Source: Candidatus Pristimantibacillus lignocellulolyticus (lineage in GTDB: Bacteria; Bacillota; Bacilli; Paenibacillales; Paenibacillaceae). From it: DNA of 64,000 nucleotides. The DNA lies in contig CP097899.1 of the NCBI GenBank assembly GCA_023639215.1, positions 503,501 to 567,500 of the forward strand. The letters are read 5' to 3'. Below the pieces are notes generated by a model. That model was not told the origin of the DNA. It searched no databases and worked only from the letters and a program-made list of their open reading frames with translations. How positions within the stretch are numbered: the stretch's first letter is position 1; each line of letters starts with the position of its first letter. A program made the translations under genes and the position numbers. Below are positions 56,484-64,000 of this stretch, in pieces.

Positions 56484-56702
56484 TCACTCGATTGATCGCG
56501 GACATCAGGAGCCTTATTTGCCGCATATAACTCTATGATCGATCTTTATGGACTCAGATGCACTTATTTCATATTATTTGATGCGTTAGGGTTCCATCAC
56601 GGACGAATAACGACTTCTGTGTCCGCTAGAATGCTATTCAACCCTTAATTTCGTAAATAACGACTTCTGTGTCCGTTTGGGTAAGCTTTGATCTCGTCAA
56701 GC
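56484..56702. repeat. Dispersed ~220-bp repeat (related copy at 45976-46196)
   Basis: It carries the same ordered blocks as the copy near purF, including CAGATGCACTTATT and two AATAACGACTTCTGTGTCCG units. Non-coding. It lies upstream of the LysM/GH18 gene. Confidence 0.7.
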
Positions 56703-56809
56703 ACGGATTAATGCGTTGATCCTTTCAAAATTAAGCCATCGCTTTCGAAGTCACTTTTTATCGCAAGAAGTATATCTAGAGATTAATAAAAAGTTTTAGG
56801 AGGGAAGAC

Positions 56810-58099
56810 ATGCAAATACATACTGTTGCGCGGAATGATTCATTGTGGAATTTGGCACGGACTTATGGCGTACCGCTTGAGCATATTGTTGAAGTTAATA
56901 ATATAGGAGAAAGTGATGCTCTTGTAGTTGGTCAAGCTTTAATTATCCCTACCCCTTCAAGTAGTAAAACACATAAAGTTGCGCGAGGGGAATCGTTATG
57001 GGCTATTGCTAGGCAATATGGATTAAGTTTGCAAGAAATTGCCGCAGCGAATAATATTAGTAACCCCGCCCTTATAAAACCTGGACAAATCATTATTATT
57101 CCTGCCCCACAATTAATGACGATAGAAGTGAATGGATATATTGAACGTTACGATGATGTCGCACAAAAAGAAGTTAGGGAACGCGCTAACGAGTTAACCT
57201 ATCTTTCAATATTTAGTTACCATATTAAAGAAGACGGAACTCTCGTTTCAATTGATGATGAGGCACTTAGAGAAACAGCCATTGCAAACGGTGTTACCCC
57301 CATGATGGTAATTTCCAACATTTCAGAACAAGGATTTAGCGGTGAACTTATTTCCCATGTGCTCAATACACAACAATCGTACACTCATTTAATTACAACG
57401 GTGGCCAATACAATGGCGGAGCGTGGCTTCAAAGCACTTAATATTGATTTCGAATATATTCCTCCCGAAGATCGAGAACTATATAATCAATTTCTGCGTG
57501 ATATAACTAGACATCTACATCAATTTAACTATTTAGTATCTTCAGCAGTTGCCCCAAAGACTAGTAGCGATCAGGTAGGAAGATTATATGAAGCTCATGA
57601 TTATAAAGTTCATGGTGAGGTGCTTGATTTTGTAATTATTATGACATACGAATGGGGTTGGACTGGGGGACCTCCTCGAGCTGTCGCCCCACTCAACGAA
57701 GTATCGAAAGTTATTAATTATGCTTTAACCGAAATTCCAGCTAATAAGATTATGCTCGGAATTCCACTGTATGGATATGAATGGACGTTACCATACGAGT
57801 CAGGAGTCTCACGAGCTAGAGCATTAAGTACGGAAGCCGCTACCTCACTTGCACGCGAGAAAAAAGCTGCCATCGAATATGACTCTACAGCACAATCACC
57901 TCATTTTTCATTCTACGATGAAAACAAAAAGGAACATGTCGTCTGGTTCGAAGATGCTCGTAGCCTACAAGCCAAATTCAATCTTGTGAAACAACATGAC
58001 CTAAGAGGCGTTAGTTATTGGAAGCTAGGAATTATTGCGGATACAAATTGGTATCTTCTAAGCGAAAATTTCAATGTAGCTAAACTTGAACTGGAGTAA
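56810..58099 (+). CDS. LysM plus GH18 hydrolase, SleL/YaaH-like
   Basis: A 429-residue protein with two LysM peptidoglycan-binding domains (about 1-48 and 54-99, each with DSLWNLARTYG-type motifs). A family 18 glycoside hydrolase domain follows (about 105-425), whose catalytic strand reads GFKALNIDFEYIPPED with the general-acid Glu. FVIIMTYEWGWTGGPP and GIPLYGYEW are also typical. YaaH/SleL proteins are spore-coat N-acetylglucosaminidases that degrade cortex during germination. There is no signal peptide, consistent with delivery from the mother cell. GGAGGG lies before the ATG. Monocistronic, with a terminator after it. Confidence 0.88.
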   Translation: MQIHTVARNDSLWNLARTYGVPLEHIVEVNNIGESDALVVGQALIIPTPSSSKTHKVARGESLWAIARQYGLSLQEIAAANNISNPALIKPGQIIIIPAPQLMTIEVNGYIERYDDVAQKEVRERANELTYLSIFSYHIKEDGTLVSIDDEALRETAIANGVTPMMVISNISEQGFSGELISHVLNTQQSYTHLITTVANTMAERGFKALNIDFEYIPPEDRELYNQFLRDITRHLHQFNYLVSSAVAPKTSSDQVGRLYEAHDYKVHGEVLDFVIIMTYEWGWTGGPPRAVAPLNEVSKVINYALTEIPANKIMLGIPLYGYEWTLPYESGVSRARALSTEAATSLAREKKAAIEYDSTAQSPHFSFYDENKKEHVVWFEDARSLQAKFNLVKQHDLRGVSYWKLGIIADTNWYLLSENFNVAKLELE

Positions 58100-58120
58100 A
58101 TATATTCCCTACTTTATTAT

Positions 58121-58172
58121 AAAAGGCTGTTCATGAACGACGTCACTTGGACGTCTTCCACGAACAGCCTTA
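58121..58172. terminator. Rho-independent terminator
   Basis: AAGGCTGTTC and GAACAGCCTT enclose an inner GACGTC-rich hairpin, followed by TATTTTG. It ends the LysM/GH18 gene. Confidence 0.8.
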
Positions 58173-58187
58173 TTTTGTATTTATAAT

Positions 58188-58216
58188 GTAGTTATCAAAG
58201 TTAACTTTTTGAACTA
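58188..58216. repeat. Solo end of a hairpin repeat
   Basis: GTTATCAAAGTTAACTTTTTGAACTACC matches the closing end of the copy at 29408-29578. The other end is missing, so this is a deletion relic. Confidence 0.5.
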
Positions 58217-58224
58217 CCTCTATT

Positions 58225-58821
58225 TTATTCTAGCCACTGCGAGACTTCATTTACTGGCCTCCGCGAAGCCAACGGCGGTACCATTTCTGCATAACCGATA
58301 TAAATAAATGCTACTATTGATTCATCTTCACGTAGAGCGAAATGTTTATGCATAACCTCATGATACATCGGTGCACCCGAGCGCCAAATGGCACCTAAGC
58401 CATACGCATGTGCAGCAAGCAATAAGTTTTGTACTGCTGCTTGAGTAGCTGCTAATTCTTCTTCTAATACCGCACGAGGATCATCTGAAGGAGAACAGAT
58501 AGCTGCAATAACTACTGGAGAACGAAAAGCTTTCTTAATTTCCTTAGATCTTTTCTCTTCATCCGTCTCACCTGTTACTGCAGTAAATACTTCTGCATAG
58601 CCCTCGCCAAGTTTTGCTCGACCTTCTCCAGTCATAACGACGAATTTCCATGGCTGAGTGTTATGATGACTTGGCGCCCATGTAGCGGCTTCAATTAGTT
58701 TCTCAATAATAGCTTTCGGAACAATATCCTTCTTCACTCTACCGATTGTTCTTCGATCATGCAAAGCCTGAATTATTTCCTCATAATGATCAATTGGACG
58801 ATTCTCACATTGGTCTGTCAT
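58225..58821 (-). CDS. Nitroreductase family protein
   Basis: A 198-residue FMN-dependent oxidoreductase of the YdjA-like branch. Conserved parts are the FMN phosphate-binding RRTIGRVKKD near 20, WAPSHHNTQPWKFVVM near 50 and HAYGLGAIWRSG near 135. Substrates of this family range over nitro compounds and quinones, and the physiological one is unknown. It starts 25 bases after msrAB and is likely co-transcribed, which fits a redox or oxidative-stress unit. Ribosome site AAAGGGTG. Confidence 0.88.
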   Translation of the reverse strand: MTDQCENRPIDHYEEIIQALHDRRTIGRVKKDIVPKAIIEKLIEAATWAPSHHNTQPWKFVVMTGEGRAKLGEGYAEVFTAVTGETDEEKRSKEIKKAFRSPVVIAAICSPSDDPRAVLEEELAATQAAVQNLLLAAHAYGLGAIWRSGAPMYHEVMHKHFALREDESIVAFIYIGYAEMVPPLASRRPVNEVSQWLE

Positions 58822-58846
58822 ACGATTACACCCTTTCTCTTAATCC

Positions 58847-59794
58847 TTATTGAAATAATCTCAAATATTGTCCAAAGCCATTTTCCTCTAATTGATCTTT
58901 CGGAATAAATCTAAGTGACGCCGAATTGATACAATAGCGCATTCCAGTAGGTTCAGGTCCATCTTCAAATACATGACCTAAGTGAGAATCTCCTTCTTTC
59001 GAACGAACCTCTGTGCGAACCATACCATGAGTGACATCAAGTTCTTCTAGTACATTATGATTTTCAAGTGGCTTCGTAAAACTCGGCCAACCACAATGTG
59101 CATCGAATTTATCTAGAGAGCTAAACAATGGCTCGCCGGAAACGATATCTACATAAATACCATCATCCCGGTGATCCCAAAACTCATTACGGAACGGAGC
59201 TTCCGTGGCATTATTTTGCGTTACTTCATATTGAATTGGCGTTAGACGTGCTCTAAGTTCGCCTTCATTCTTTTTTATTGTCCAATGCTGTTTAATAAAA
59301 CTCTCTCTACCAGATCCTTTAGCATACATTTTGTAGCGGAATGGATTTTTCTTGTAATAATCTTGGTGATATTCTTCGGCTTCGTAGAAATCATCAGCCT
59401 CAACAATTTCTGTCACAATAGGTTTCGCAAATCGACCACTAGCTGCTAGCTCTGCTTTGGAAGCTTCCGCTAATTTTTGTTGCTCTTCAGAGTGATAGAA
59501 AATAAATGTACGATAAGAATGGCCTTTATCGTTAAATTGCCCTTCAATATCTGTTGGATCGATTTGTTGCCAATACATCTCTAACAATTTCTCGTAGCTT
59601 AAAAGTGTTGGATCGTATTCTATCTGAACTGCTTCAACATGACCTGTCGTATCCGAACACACTTCTTCATACGTAGGATTTTCAGTATGACCACCTGTAT
59701 AGCCGGATGTTACTTTTATTACACCAGGAATTTGATCGAATGGTGTAACCATGCACCAGAAACAGCCTCCTGCAAATGTAGCTAATTGATTCAT
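58847..59794 (-). CDS. msrAB: Bifunctional peptide methionine sulfoxide reductase MsrA/MsrB
   Basis: A 315-residue fusion. The MsrA domain (1 to about 165) has the catalytic GCFWC at 10-14 and SGYTGGHTENPTYEEVC. The MsrB domain (about 175-315) has HCGWPSFTKPL and GMRYCINSASLRF with its catalytic Cys. Together they reduce both S- and R-methionine sulfoxide. Start ATG 59794 is supported by GGAGG eight bases upstream. A longer upstream frame is not. It is followed by the nitroreductase gene. Confidence 0.95.
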   Translation of the reverse strand: MNQLATFAGGCFWCMVTPFDQIPGVIKVTSGYTGGHTENPTYEEVCSDTTGHVEAVQIEYDPTLLSYEKLLEMYWQQIDPTDIEGQFNDKGHSYRTFIFYHSEEQQKLAEASKAELAASGRFAKPIVTEIVEADDFYEAEEYHQDYYKKNPFRYKMYAKGSGRESFIKQHWTIKKNEGELRARLTPIQYEVTQNNATEAPFRNEFWDHRDDGIYVDIVSGEPLFSSLDKFDAHCGWPSFTKPLENHNVLEELDVTHGMVRTEVRSKEGDSHLGHVFEDGPEPTGMRYCINSASLRFIPKDQLEENGFGQYLRLFQ

Positions 59795-59830
59795 AACTTT
59801 AACCTCCATTATATGCCTCTTACTTTTTTC

Positions 59831-59859
59831 ATTATACACCACCATCAATCAATTCAAAA
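59831..59859 (-). promoter_or_regulatory. Possible sigma-A promoter of msrAB
   Basis: On the minus strand a perfect -10 TATAAT (59831-59836) lies 17 bases from TTTTGA, a weak -35 match. It is about 40 bases upstream of the msrAB start. By-eye call only. Confidence 0.35.
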
Positions 59860-59927
59860 TGTTACAATATATAACGTTGCAACAATTATTAATGTTGTTA
59901 ACGTCTAATTACAGAGGTGAAAAAGAA

Positions 59928-60359
59928 ATGGCAGAATTACAAACAGAAGATTTGACAGTAGTACGAAGAAAGGAAAGTAGTAAAAAACGTAGGCTTCGAC
60001 TCGCATTTATTAATTTTTTCATGTTATGGCTACTATTAATTGCAGGTGGTTTTTACGCCACTCATTCCTATATGGAACATTTTAAAAAGACTGTCACTGG
60101 ACAAATCGAAGAACAAACATCAGCACAAATTAAAACTCTTCAAACGAGCTACGATGAACAGATAGAAAAACTTGAAACGAGCTATATTACACAATTATCC
60201 GATCTACAGATCAAAATCGAGCAACTAAATGAACTATTAACCTTTACAAAAGACAATGCGAATTCTAGTACAGATAATAGTAATATGTTGTATACCCAAT
60301 TGAATGCGATGAAAACTCAACTTAATGAATTACAAAAAAGTTTGGAGTTAATGAAATAA
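59928..60359 (+). CDS. Small membrane-anchored coiled-coil protein
   Basis: A 143-residue protein not assigned to a family. A basic N-terminus (KKRRLRLAF) precedes one transmembrane helix (about 28-46, FINFFMLWLLLIAGGFYA). A long heptad-rich extracytoplasmic coiled coil then runs to the end (QIEEQTSAQIKTLQ and later QLNAMKTQLNELQ). ATG 59928 is chosen for AGAGGTG upstream. The stop overlaps the start of the next gene (TAATG), so it is translationally coupled to the NAGPA-domain protein. It could be a membrane scaffold for that enzyme, which is inference. Confidence 0.7.
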   Translation: MAELQTEDLTVVRRKESSKKRRLRLAFINFFMLWLLLIAGGFYATHSYMEHFKKTVTGQIEEQTSAQIKTLQTSYDEQIEKLETSYITQLSDLQIKIEQLNELLTFTKDNANSSTDNSNMLYTQLNAMKTQLNELQKSLELMK

Positions 60360-61435
60360 TGAATACCGTACAATGGATGAATCGAACTTTTGTATTTTTA
60401 GCCGCACCAATAATGGGTTTGTTTATATGGATGATTGTTACTACTGTTCAATTTGATTTGCAAGATGACCTTACTCCTAAACATATGACTTCAGAGTCTA
60501 CTAAGCAACGGGAAGAACTATATATTTTAGCTAATGAACAATTAGGTGCAAATGTTGATCTTGCGAATGAAACTATTAAGTATGTCGAAGAGCATTATGA
60601 ACTTTATGAGAAGACAAATAAGGAAATTAGTGCAGTAAGTAAATTAATTACTGCAAGTAAACAGATACCACTAACTATTTATGACAACAAAATAACAGCT
60701 CGTCTAGGTAAACCTTCCGCTACCATCGATACGAAGAAACTACGCGCTCAACTATTCTATATTAATCAGGAAAATTTCAACTCCTATGTAGTTAAGGTGA
60801 AATTAAAAAGTTCGGATGCTATGAAGATGGTATTAGGTGGAGATGAATTGGGTGATACGATGACAACTCTTACCGCAGCAAAAACTTATGGTGCAGCAGT
60901 AGCAATTAATGCAGGAGGTTTTGCTGATGCTGGGGGCAAACGTTATCCACTTGGAACAACGGTTATGGATGGAGAATATATTCAAGGGTTTCAACCGAGT
61001 CAGTCGGATTTATTCTTTGTTGGAATGGACACTAAGAATAAACTAATCGGCGGTAAATTCACCAAAAAAGAGCAATTGGACAAGTTAAAGCCATCATTCG
61101 GAGCAACCTTCGTACCCGTATTATTGAAAAACGGTTCTTCACAAACTATACCTAATAAATGGAAGACTAATCCCGCTAGGGCGCCACGAACGATTATCGC
61201 CAACTACAAAGATGATCAACTATTAATTATGGTGACCGATGGATATAACACAAATGGCAGCAAAGGTGCGACTCTTACTGAACTTCAAACCATTCTCAAA
61301 GGATATGGTTTAGTAGATGCCTATAATTTAGATGGTGGCGGTTCTTCTTCCCTAATCTTTAATGGGAGCATCATTAACAAGCCTTCAGATGGCTCCTTAA
61401 GACAATTACCAACACATTTCTTATTTTTCAAATAA
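60359..61435 (+). CDS. Phosphodiester glycosidase (NAGPA/DUF2233) family membrane protein
   Basis: A 358-residue protein with one N-terminal transmembrane helix (about 10-30), a helical linker and a NAGPA domain (about 125-358). Family blocks are AVAINAGGFAD, PLGTTVMDGEYIQG, ARAPRTIIA and YNLDGGGSSSLIFNG near the end. Family members hydrolyse sugar phosphodiesters, and bacterial homologues are linked to exopolysaccharide or wall-polymer metabolism. The exact substrate is unknown. It overlaps the upstream coiled-coil gene by one base. Confidence 0.85.
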   Translation: MNTVQWMNRTFVFLAAPIMGLFIWMIVTTVQFDLQDDLTPKHMTSESTKQREELYILANEQLGANVDLANETIKYVEEHYELYEKTNKEISAVSKLITASKQIPLTIYDNKITARLGKPSATIDTKKLRAQLFYINQENFNSYVVKVKLKSSDAMKMVLGGDELGDTMTTLTAAKTYGAAVAINAGGFADAGGKRYPLGTTVMDGEYIQGFQPSQSDLFFVGMDTKNKLIGGKFTKKEQLDKLKPSFGATFVPVLLKNGSSQTIPNKWKTNPARAPRTIIANYKDDQLLIMVTDGYNTNGSKGATLTELQTILKGYGLVDAYNLDGGGSSSLIFNGSIINKPSDGSLRQLPTHFLFFK

Positions 61436-61452
61436 GTGCGATTGCTATTCAA

Positions 61453-62445
61453 TTACTGCTTACTCTTTAATTGAATGGCAATCTTTAATCGCTTCATATC
61501 TTGCTCCGAATCAAACAGAAGTTGTTCTGCCTCTTCAATTGTTACCTCTACAAATGTAATTGCACTGCCTGGTTTCAACTGACCAAACATTGGAATATCA
61601 ACTGACGCCACAACGGCGACACGAGGATAACCCCCTGTTGTTTGACGATCTGCTAGTAGTACAATCGGTTGTCCATTAGCAGGCAATTGAACCGTTCCAT
61701 GAACGACACCCTCGGATATTAATTCTTGTTTTTGTATCATGTTCAATGAGGGGCCTTGCAATCGATATCCCATTCGGTCAGATTGAGAATCAATTACCCA
61801 TTTTGACTCCGTAAATTTCCGCTTATTTTCTTCATCTAACAAATTATACTCAGGCCCTGCAATAAACCGTATTGGAACATTTTCTTCATGTGCGATTCCA
61901 AAGTGCTGAGCGTTAAATGCTTTAGAGTCGATCTGTCGCAACTTCTGCCACAGCCCGACTGAACATGATTGATTACTCATATCACATACTTCAATGATAT
62001 CTCCATTACGCAAAGCTCTACCTTCATAACCACCAATACTAGCTCGCATATTCGTACTATAACTATGAAGGACCGCTTGAATTTTTATTCCACCAGCGAT
62101 AGCTATATATACTCTACATCCACTTTTATATTGACTAAAATTTATAACGGAATCTTTGTTTACAATGAAAGGTTGCCACATCGGTACTAATTGACCATTC
62201 ATTGTTGCAGACATATCCCCACCGCATATGGCGATGAGATGATCAGCAGTCATCTTTAATGACGTGCCTGCCAACGTAAGTTCTAATACGGCTTTATGTT
62301 CGTCATTACCAACTAAAATATTGGCAACTCGTGCTGCACCTTCATCCATCGCTCCATTATTATTGAGTCCAAACTTCTGATAACCATATCTACCTAAATC
62401 TTGAATCGTAGTAAGCATGCCTGCTCTAATGACTTCAATACCCAC
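61453..62445 (-). CDS. pxpC: 5-oxoprolinase subunit PxpC (KipA-like)
   Basis: A 330-residue protein of the biotin-dependent carboxyltransferase-like family. It has GMLTTIQDLGRYGYQKFGLNNNGAMDEGAARVANILVGN at its start, VYIAIAGGI, SDRMGYRLQG and LADRQTTGGYPRVAVV. With PxpA and PxpB it forms the ATP-dependent 5-oxoprolinase that recycles pyroglutamate to glutamate. GTG at 62445 is preferred, with AAGGGGG eight bases upstream. It is the last gene of pxpA-pxpB-pxpC, 18 bases after pxpB. Confidence 0.9.
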   Translation of the reverse strand: MGIEVIRAGMLTTIQDLGRYGYQKFGLNNNGAMDEGAARVANILVGNDEHKAVLELTLAGTSLKMTADHLIAICGGDMSATMNGQLVPMWQPFIVNKDSVINFSQYKSGCRVYIAIAGGIKIQAVLHSYSTNMRASIGGYEGRALRNGDIIEVCDMSNQSCSVGLWQKLRQIDSKAFNAQHFGIAHEENVPIRFIAGPEYNLLDEENKRKFTESKWVIDSQSDRMGYRLQGPSLNMIQKQELISEGVVHGTVQLPANGQPIVLLADRQTTGGYPRVAVVASVDIPMFGQLKPGSAITFVEVTIEEAEQLLFDSEQDMKRLKIAIQLKSKQ

Positions 62446-62463
62446 GCACCGCACCCCCTTCAA

Positions 62464-63192
62464 TTATGTCCATTGCGATGTACTAATTTCTAGAAATTGT
62501 TCTTCCGTAATTGGAATAAATTTGATCCAATCTCCCGCTTGCACTAATGTCGGCACATTATCGAGCGGATTGAACATTCTTAATGGCGTACGACCGATAA
62601 TTCGCCATCCACCAGGTGTAGAAACTGGATAAATCCCCGTCTGTTCCCCCGCAATTCCAACACTGCCTGCTATTATTCGGGTTCTAGGAATTGCTTTGCG
62701 AGGTGTCGCAATACGTTTGTCCATCCCACCTAAATACGGAAAACCTGGTGCAAAACCCAGCATATGTACAAGGTATGATTTACCACAATGTATGTGAACA
62801 ACATCTTCCGTCGTCATATCGTTAAATCTTGCTACGTCAAATAAGTCAGGGCCATAGGCACCGCCATAACAAACAGGAATCTCAATAACTCTATGTTCCG
62901 AATAATCAACTTCACTCTCTCTTTTCTCAAATCGTTCAATACATTGTTCTAATTGCCTTTGCATCGCTCGTGAGGCAGATTCAATGTTTCTGCTAGTTGC
63001 TTTCATAATGAGTGGATTATAGTGAACAGTTATCGAGCAATAAGCAGGTACGTATTCGATGACAGCATCTAACGGCTCACTTTCCAAATATTTTAATAAA
63101 TTCATAACTATATAGTGTGTCTGTTCGTTTATTTCATGCCCGAGTCGAATAATAACTGCCTTCTCCCCTAAAGGCAAAAGTGAATATTCCAT
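62464..63192 (-). CDS. pxpB: 5-oxoprolinase subunit PxpB (KipI-like)
   Basis: A 242-residue protein. It has an N-terminal SLLPLGEKAVIIRLG, the KipI core VHIHCGKSYLVHMLGFAPGFPYLGGMD, RTRIIAGSVGIAGEQTGIYP and the end RMFNPLDNVPTLVQAGDWIKF. In Bacillus the homologue KipI also inhibits the sporulation kinase KinA. ATG 63192 has AGGAGG seven bases upstream. Three tandem hairpin repeats and a short repeat lie between it and pxpA, inside what is normally a tight operon. Confidence 0.92.
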   Translation of the reverse strand: MEYSLLPLGEKAVIIRLGHEINEQTHYIVMNLLKYLESEPLDAVIEYVPAYCSITVHYNPLIMKATSRNIESASRAMQRQLEQCIERFEKRESEVDYSEHRVIEIPVCYGGAYGPDLFDVARFNDMTTEDVVHIHCGKSYLVHMLGFAPGFPYLGGMDKRIATPRKAIPRTRIIAGSVGIAGEQTGIYPVSTPGGWRIIGRTPLRMFNPLDNVPTLVQAGDWIKFIPITEEQFLEISTSQWT

Positions 63193-63222
63193 ATATAAGC
63201 CTCCTTCCCAACGATAATACAG

Positions 63223-63272
63223 CACCCAGCAACGTGTACAGTGAGTACACGAGCGGTCAATGCCCGTGCCCT
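63223..63272. repeat. Short dispersed repeat (copy of 43896-43943)
   Basis: ACCCAGCAACG, GAGTACAC and GGTCAATGCCCG occur in the same order as at 43896-43943. Non-coding and just before the hairpin-repeat block. Confidence 0.45.
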
Positions 63273-63290
63273 AAGATTCCTCTTCAAATT

Positions 63291-63838
63291 TAGGTTCAAA
63301 ATGTGGGCGTTCAGAATCGAGAAGATGCACCACGGCGAAAACGAGTAGCACAGCGTACGTTTTGGGTACGTGAGCACACGCAGGCTTTCGATGGGTAGCA
63401 TATTCGATGTCGAATATGCTACCTCAGCTTAATCATCGTTATCAACGTCCACTATTTTGAACTTCCTCTTCAAATGTAGGTTCAAAATGTGGGCGTTTAG
63501 AATCGAGAAGATGCACCACGGCGAAAACGAGTAGCACAGCGTACGTTTTGGGTACGTGAGCACACGCAGGCTTTCGATGGGTAGCATATTCGATGTCGAA
63601 TATGCTACCTCAGCTTAATCATCGTTATCAACGTCCACTATTTTGAACTTCCTCTTCAAATGTAGGTTCAAAATGTGAGCGTTTAGAATCGAGAAGATGC
63701 TCCACGGCGAAAACGAGTAGCACAGCGTACGTTTTGGGTACGTGAGCACACGCAGGCTTTCGATGGGGAGCATCTTCGATGTCGAATATGCTACCTCAGC
63801 TTAATCATCGTTATCAACGTCCACTATTTTGAACTTCC
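63291..63838. repeat. Three tandem 186-bp hairpin repeats between pxpA and pxpB
   Basis: Units begin TAGGTTCAAAATGTG at 63291, 63477 and 63663 and end CCACTATTTTGAAC. The first two are almost identical and the third differs at a few sites. Ends form an imperfect terminal inverted repeat, and GGTAGCATATTCGA with TCGAATATGCTACC makes a strong inner hairpin. CGTACGTTTTGGGTACGTGAG ties them to the family at 25462. Confidence 0.92.
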
Positions 63839-64000
63839 TTACACTGGATGAACGACTTCAATTCCTGCCTCGGACAACGCTTGCGATAGTTGAATCACAT
63901 GCTCTAGAGCATCTGGTGAATCACCATGTACACATATCGTATCTGCACGCATGTTCATTTCTTCGCCTGTTCTACTTTCAACTTTATGTTCAAGCACCAT
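63839..64000 (-). CDS. pxpA: 5-oxoprolinase subunit PxpA (LamB/YcsF family), C-terminal part
   Basis: The frame entering from the window's right edge encodes 53 residues and ends HPV-stop. The segment DTICVHGDSPDALEHVIQLSQ matches the conserved end of YcsF/PxpA proteins, where C-V-H-G-D is a signature. The N-terminal part lies outside the window. It is the first gene of the pxp group, and its stop codon abuts the last hairpin repeat. Confidence 0.85.
   Translation of the reverse strand: MVLEHKVESRTGEEMNMRADTICVHGDSPDALEHVIQLSQALSEAGIEVVHPV

Noticed and set aside
1..64000. tRNA and rRNA genes
   Set aside because: I saw no cloverleaf with conserved tRNA boxes and no rRNA sequence. The island target is a protein gene, not a tRNA.

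Overview
The window looks like chromosomal DNA from a low-GC, endospore-forming Bacillota, most likely Paenibacillaceae. This is inferred from the complete Bacillus-type purine operon (purEKBCSQLFMNHD), a tricistronic GerA-type germinant-receptor operon, a LysM plus GH18 spore-cortex-type hydrolase, YerB- and YerC-like proteins, a YqfQ-like protein and the intergenic hairpin repeats. No rRNA or tRNA gene was recognised.

Bases 1-640 hold the 3' end of a WYL-domain gene and a bidirectional terminator. Bases 641-23,446 look like a mobile region inserted at the 3' end of a 23S rRNA uracil-C5 methyltransferase gene (rlmD/rumA type, 23398-25371). A 34-bp copy of that gene's end lies at 641-674. A further 18 bp of it lies at 11298-11315, sharing ACATG with the first piece. 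Put together they rebuild 47 bp of the gene end, interrupted by an inner element (675 to about 11,300). The simplest reading is two nested elements. The outer one was inserted by a tyrosine recombinase, now a truncated remnant next to rlmD. A serine-recombinase element then split its distal att copy.

The inner element carries a RADAR-type anti-phage module on the minus strand: a PD-(D/E)XK-like protein, a four-helix membrane protein, the large ATPase RdrA and the adenosine-deaminase-fold RdrB. Its serine recombinase has two in-frame stop codons. The outer element carries a secreted Rhs/YD-repeat polymorphic toxin with a probable immunity gene, an RCC1/Ig-like lipoprotein, decayed gene remnants and a cobalamin riboswitch with no obvious target gene.

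From 23.4 kb onward the content is ordinary core genome: rlmD, a lipid kinase, a CbiX-like chelatase, YerC, a YqfQ-like protein, phosphate transporter Pit with its DUF47 partner, YerB, the Ger operon, an alpha/beta hydrolase, a polysaccharide deacetylase and an OatA-like acyltransferase. The purine operon (40.9-55.4 kb, minus strand) follows, led by a guanine-type riboswitch. After it come a SleL-like hydrolase, a nitroreductase, MsrAB, a coiled-coil membrane protein paired with a NAGPA-domain protein, and the 5-oxoprolinase genes pxpC, pxpB and partial pxpA.

About 170-190 bp imperfect hairpin repeats occur singly or in tandem between genes, including inside the purine and pxp operons. One of them encodes the last residues of PurN. 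All calls were made by eye from sequence and translations. No similarity search was run, so family names rest on recognised motifs and architecture.
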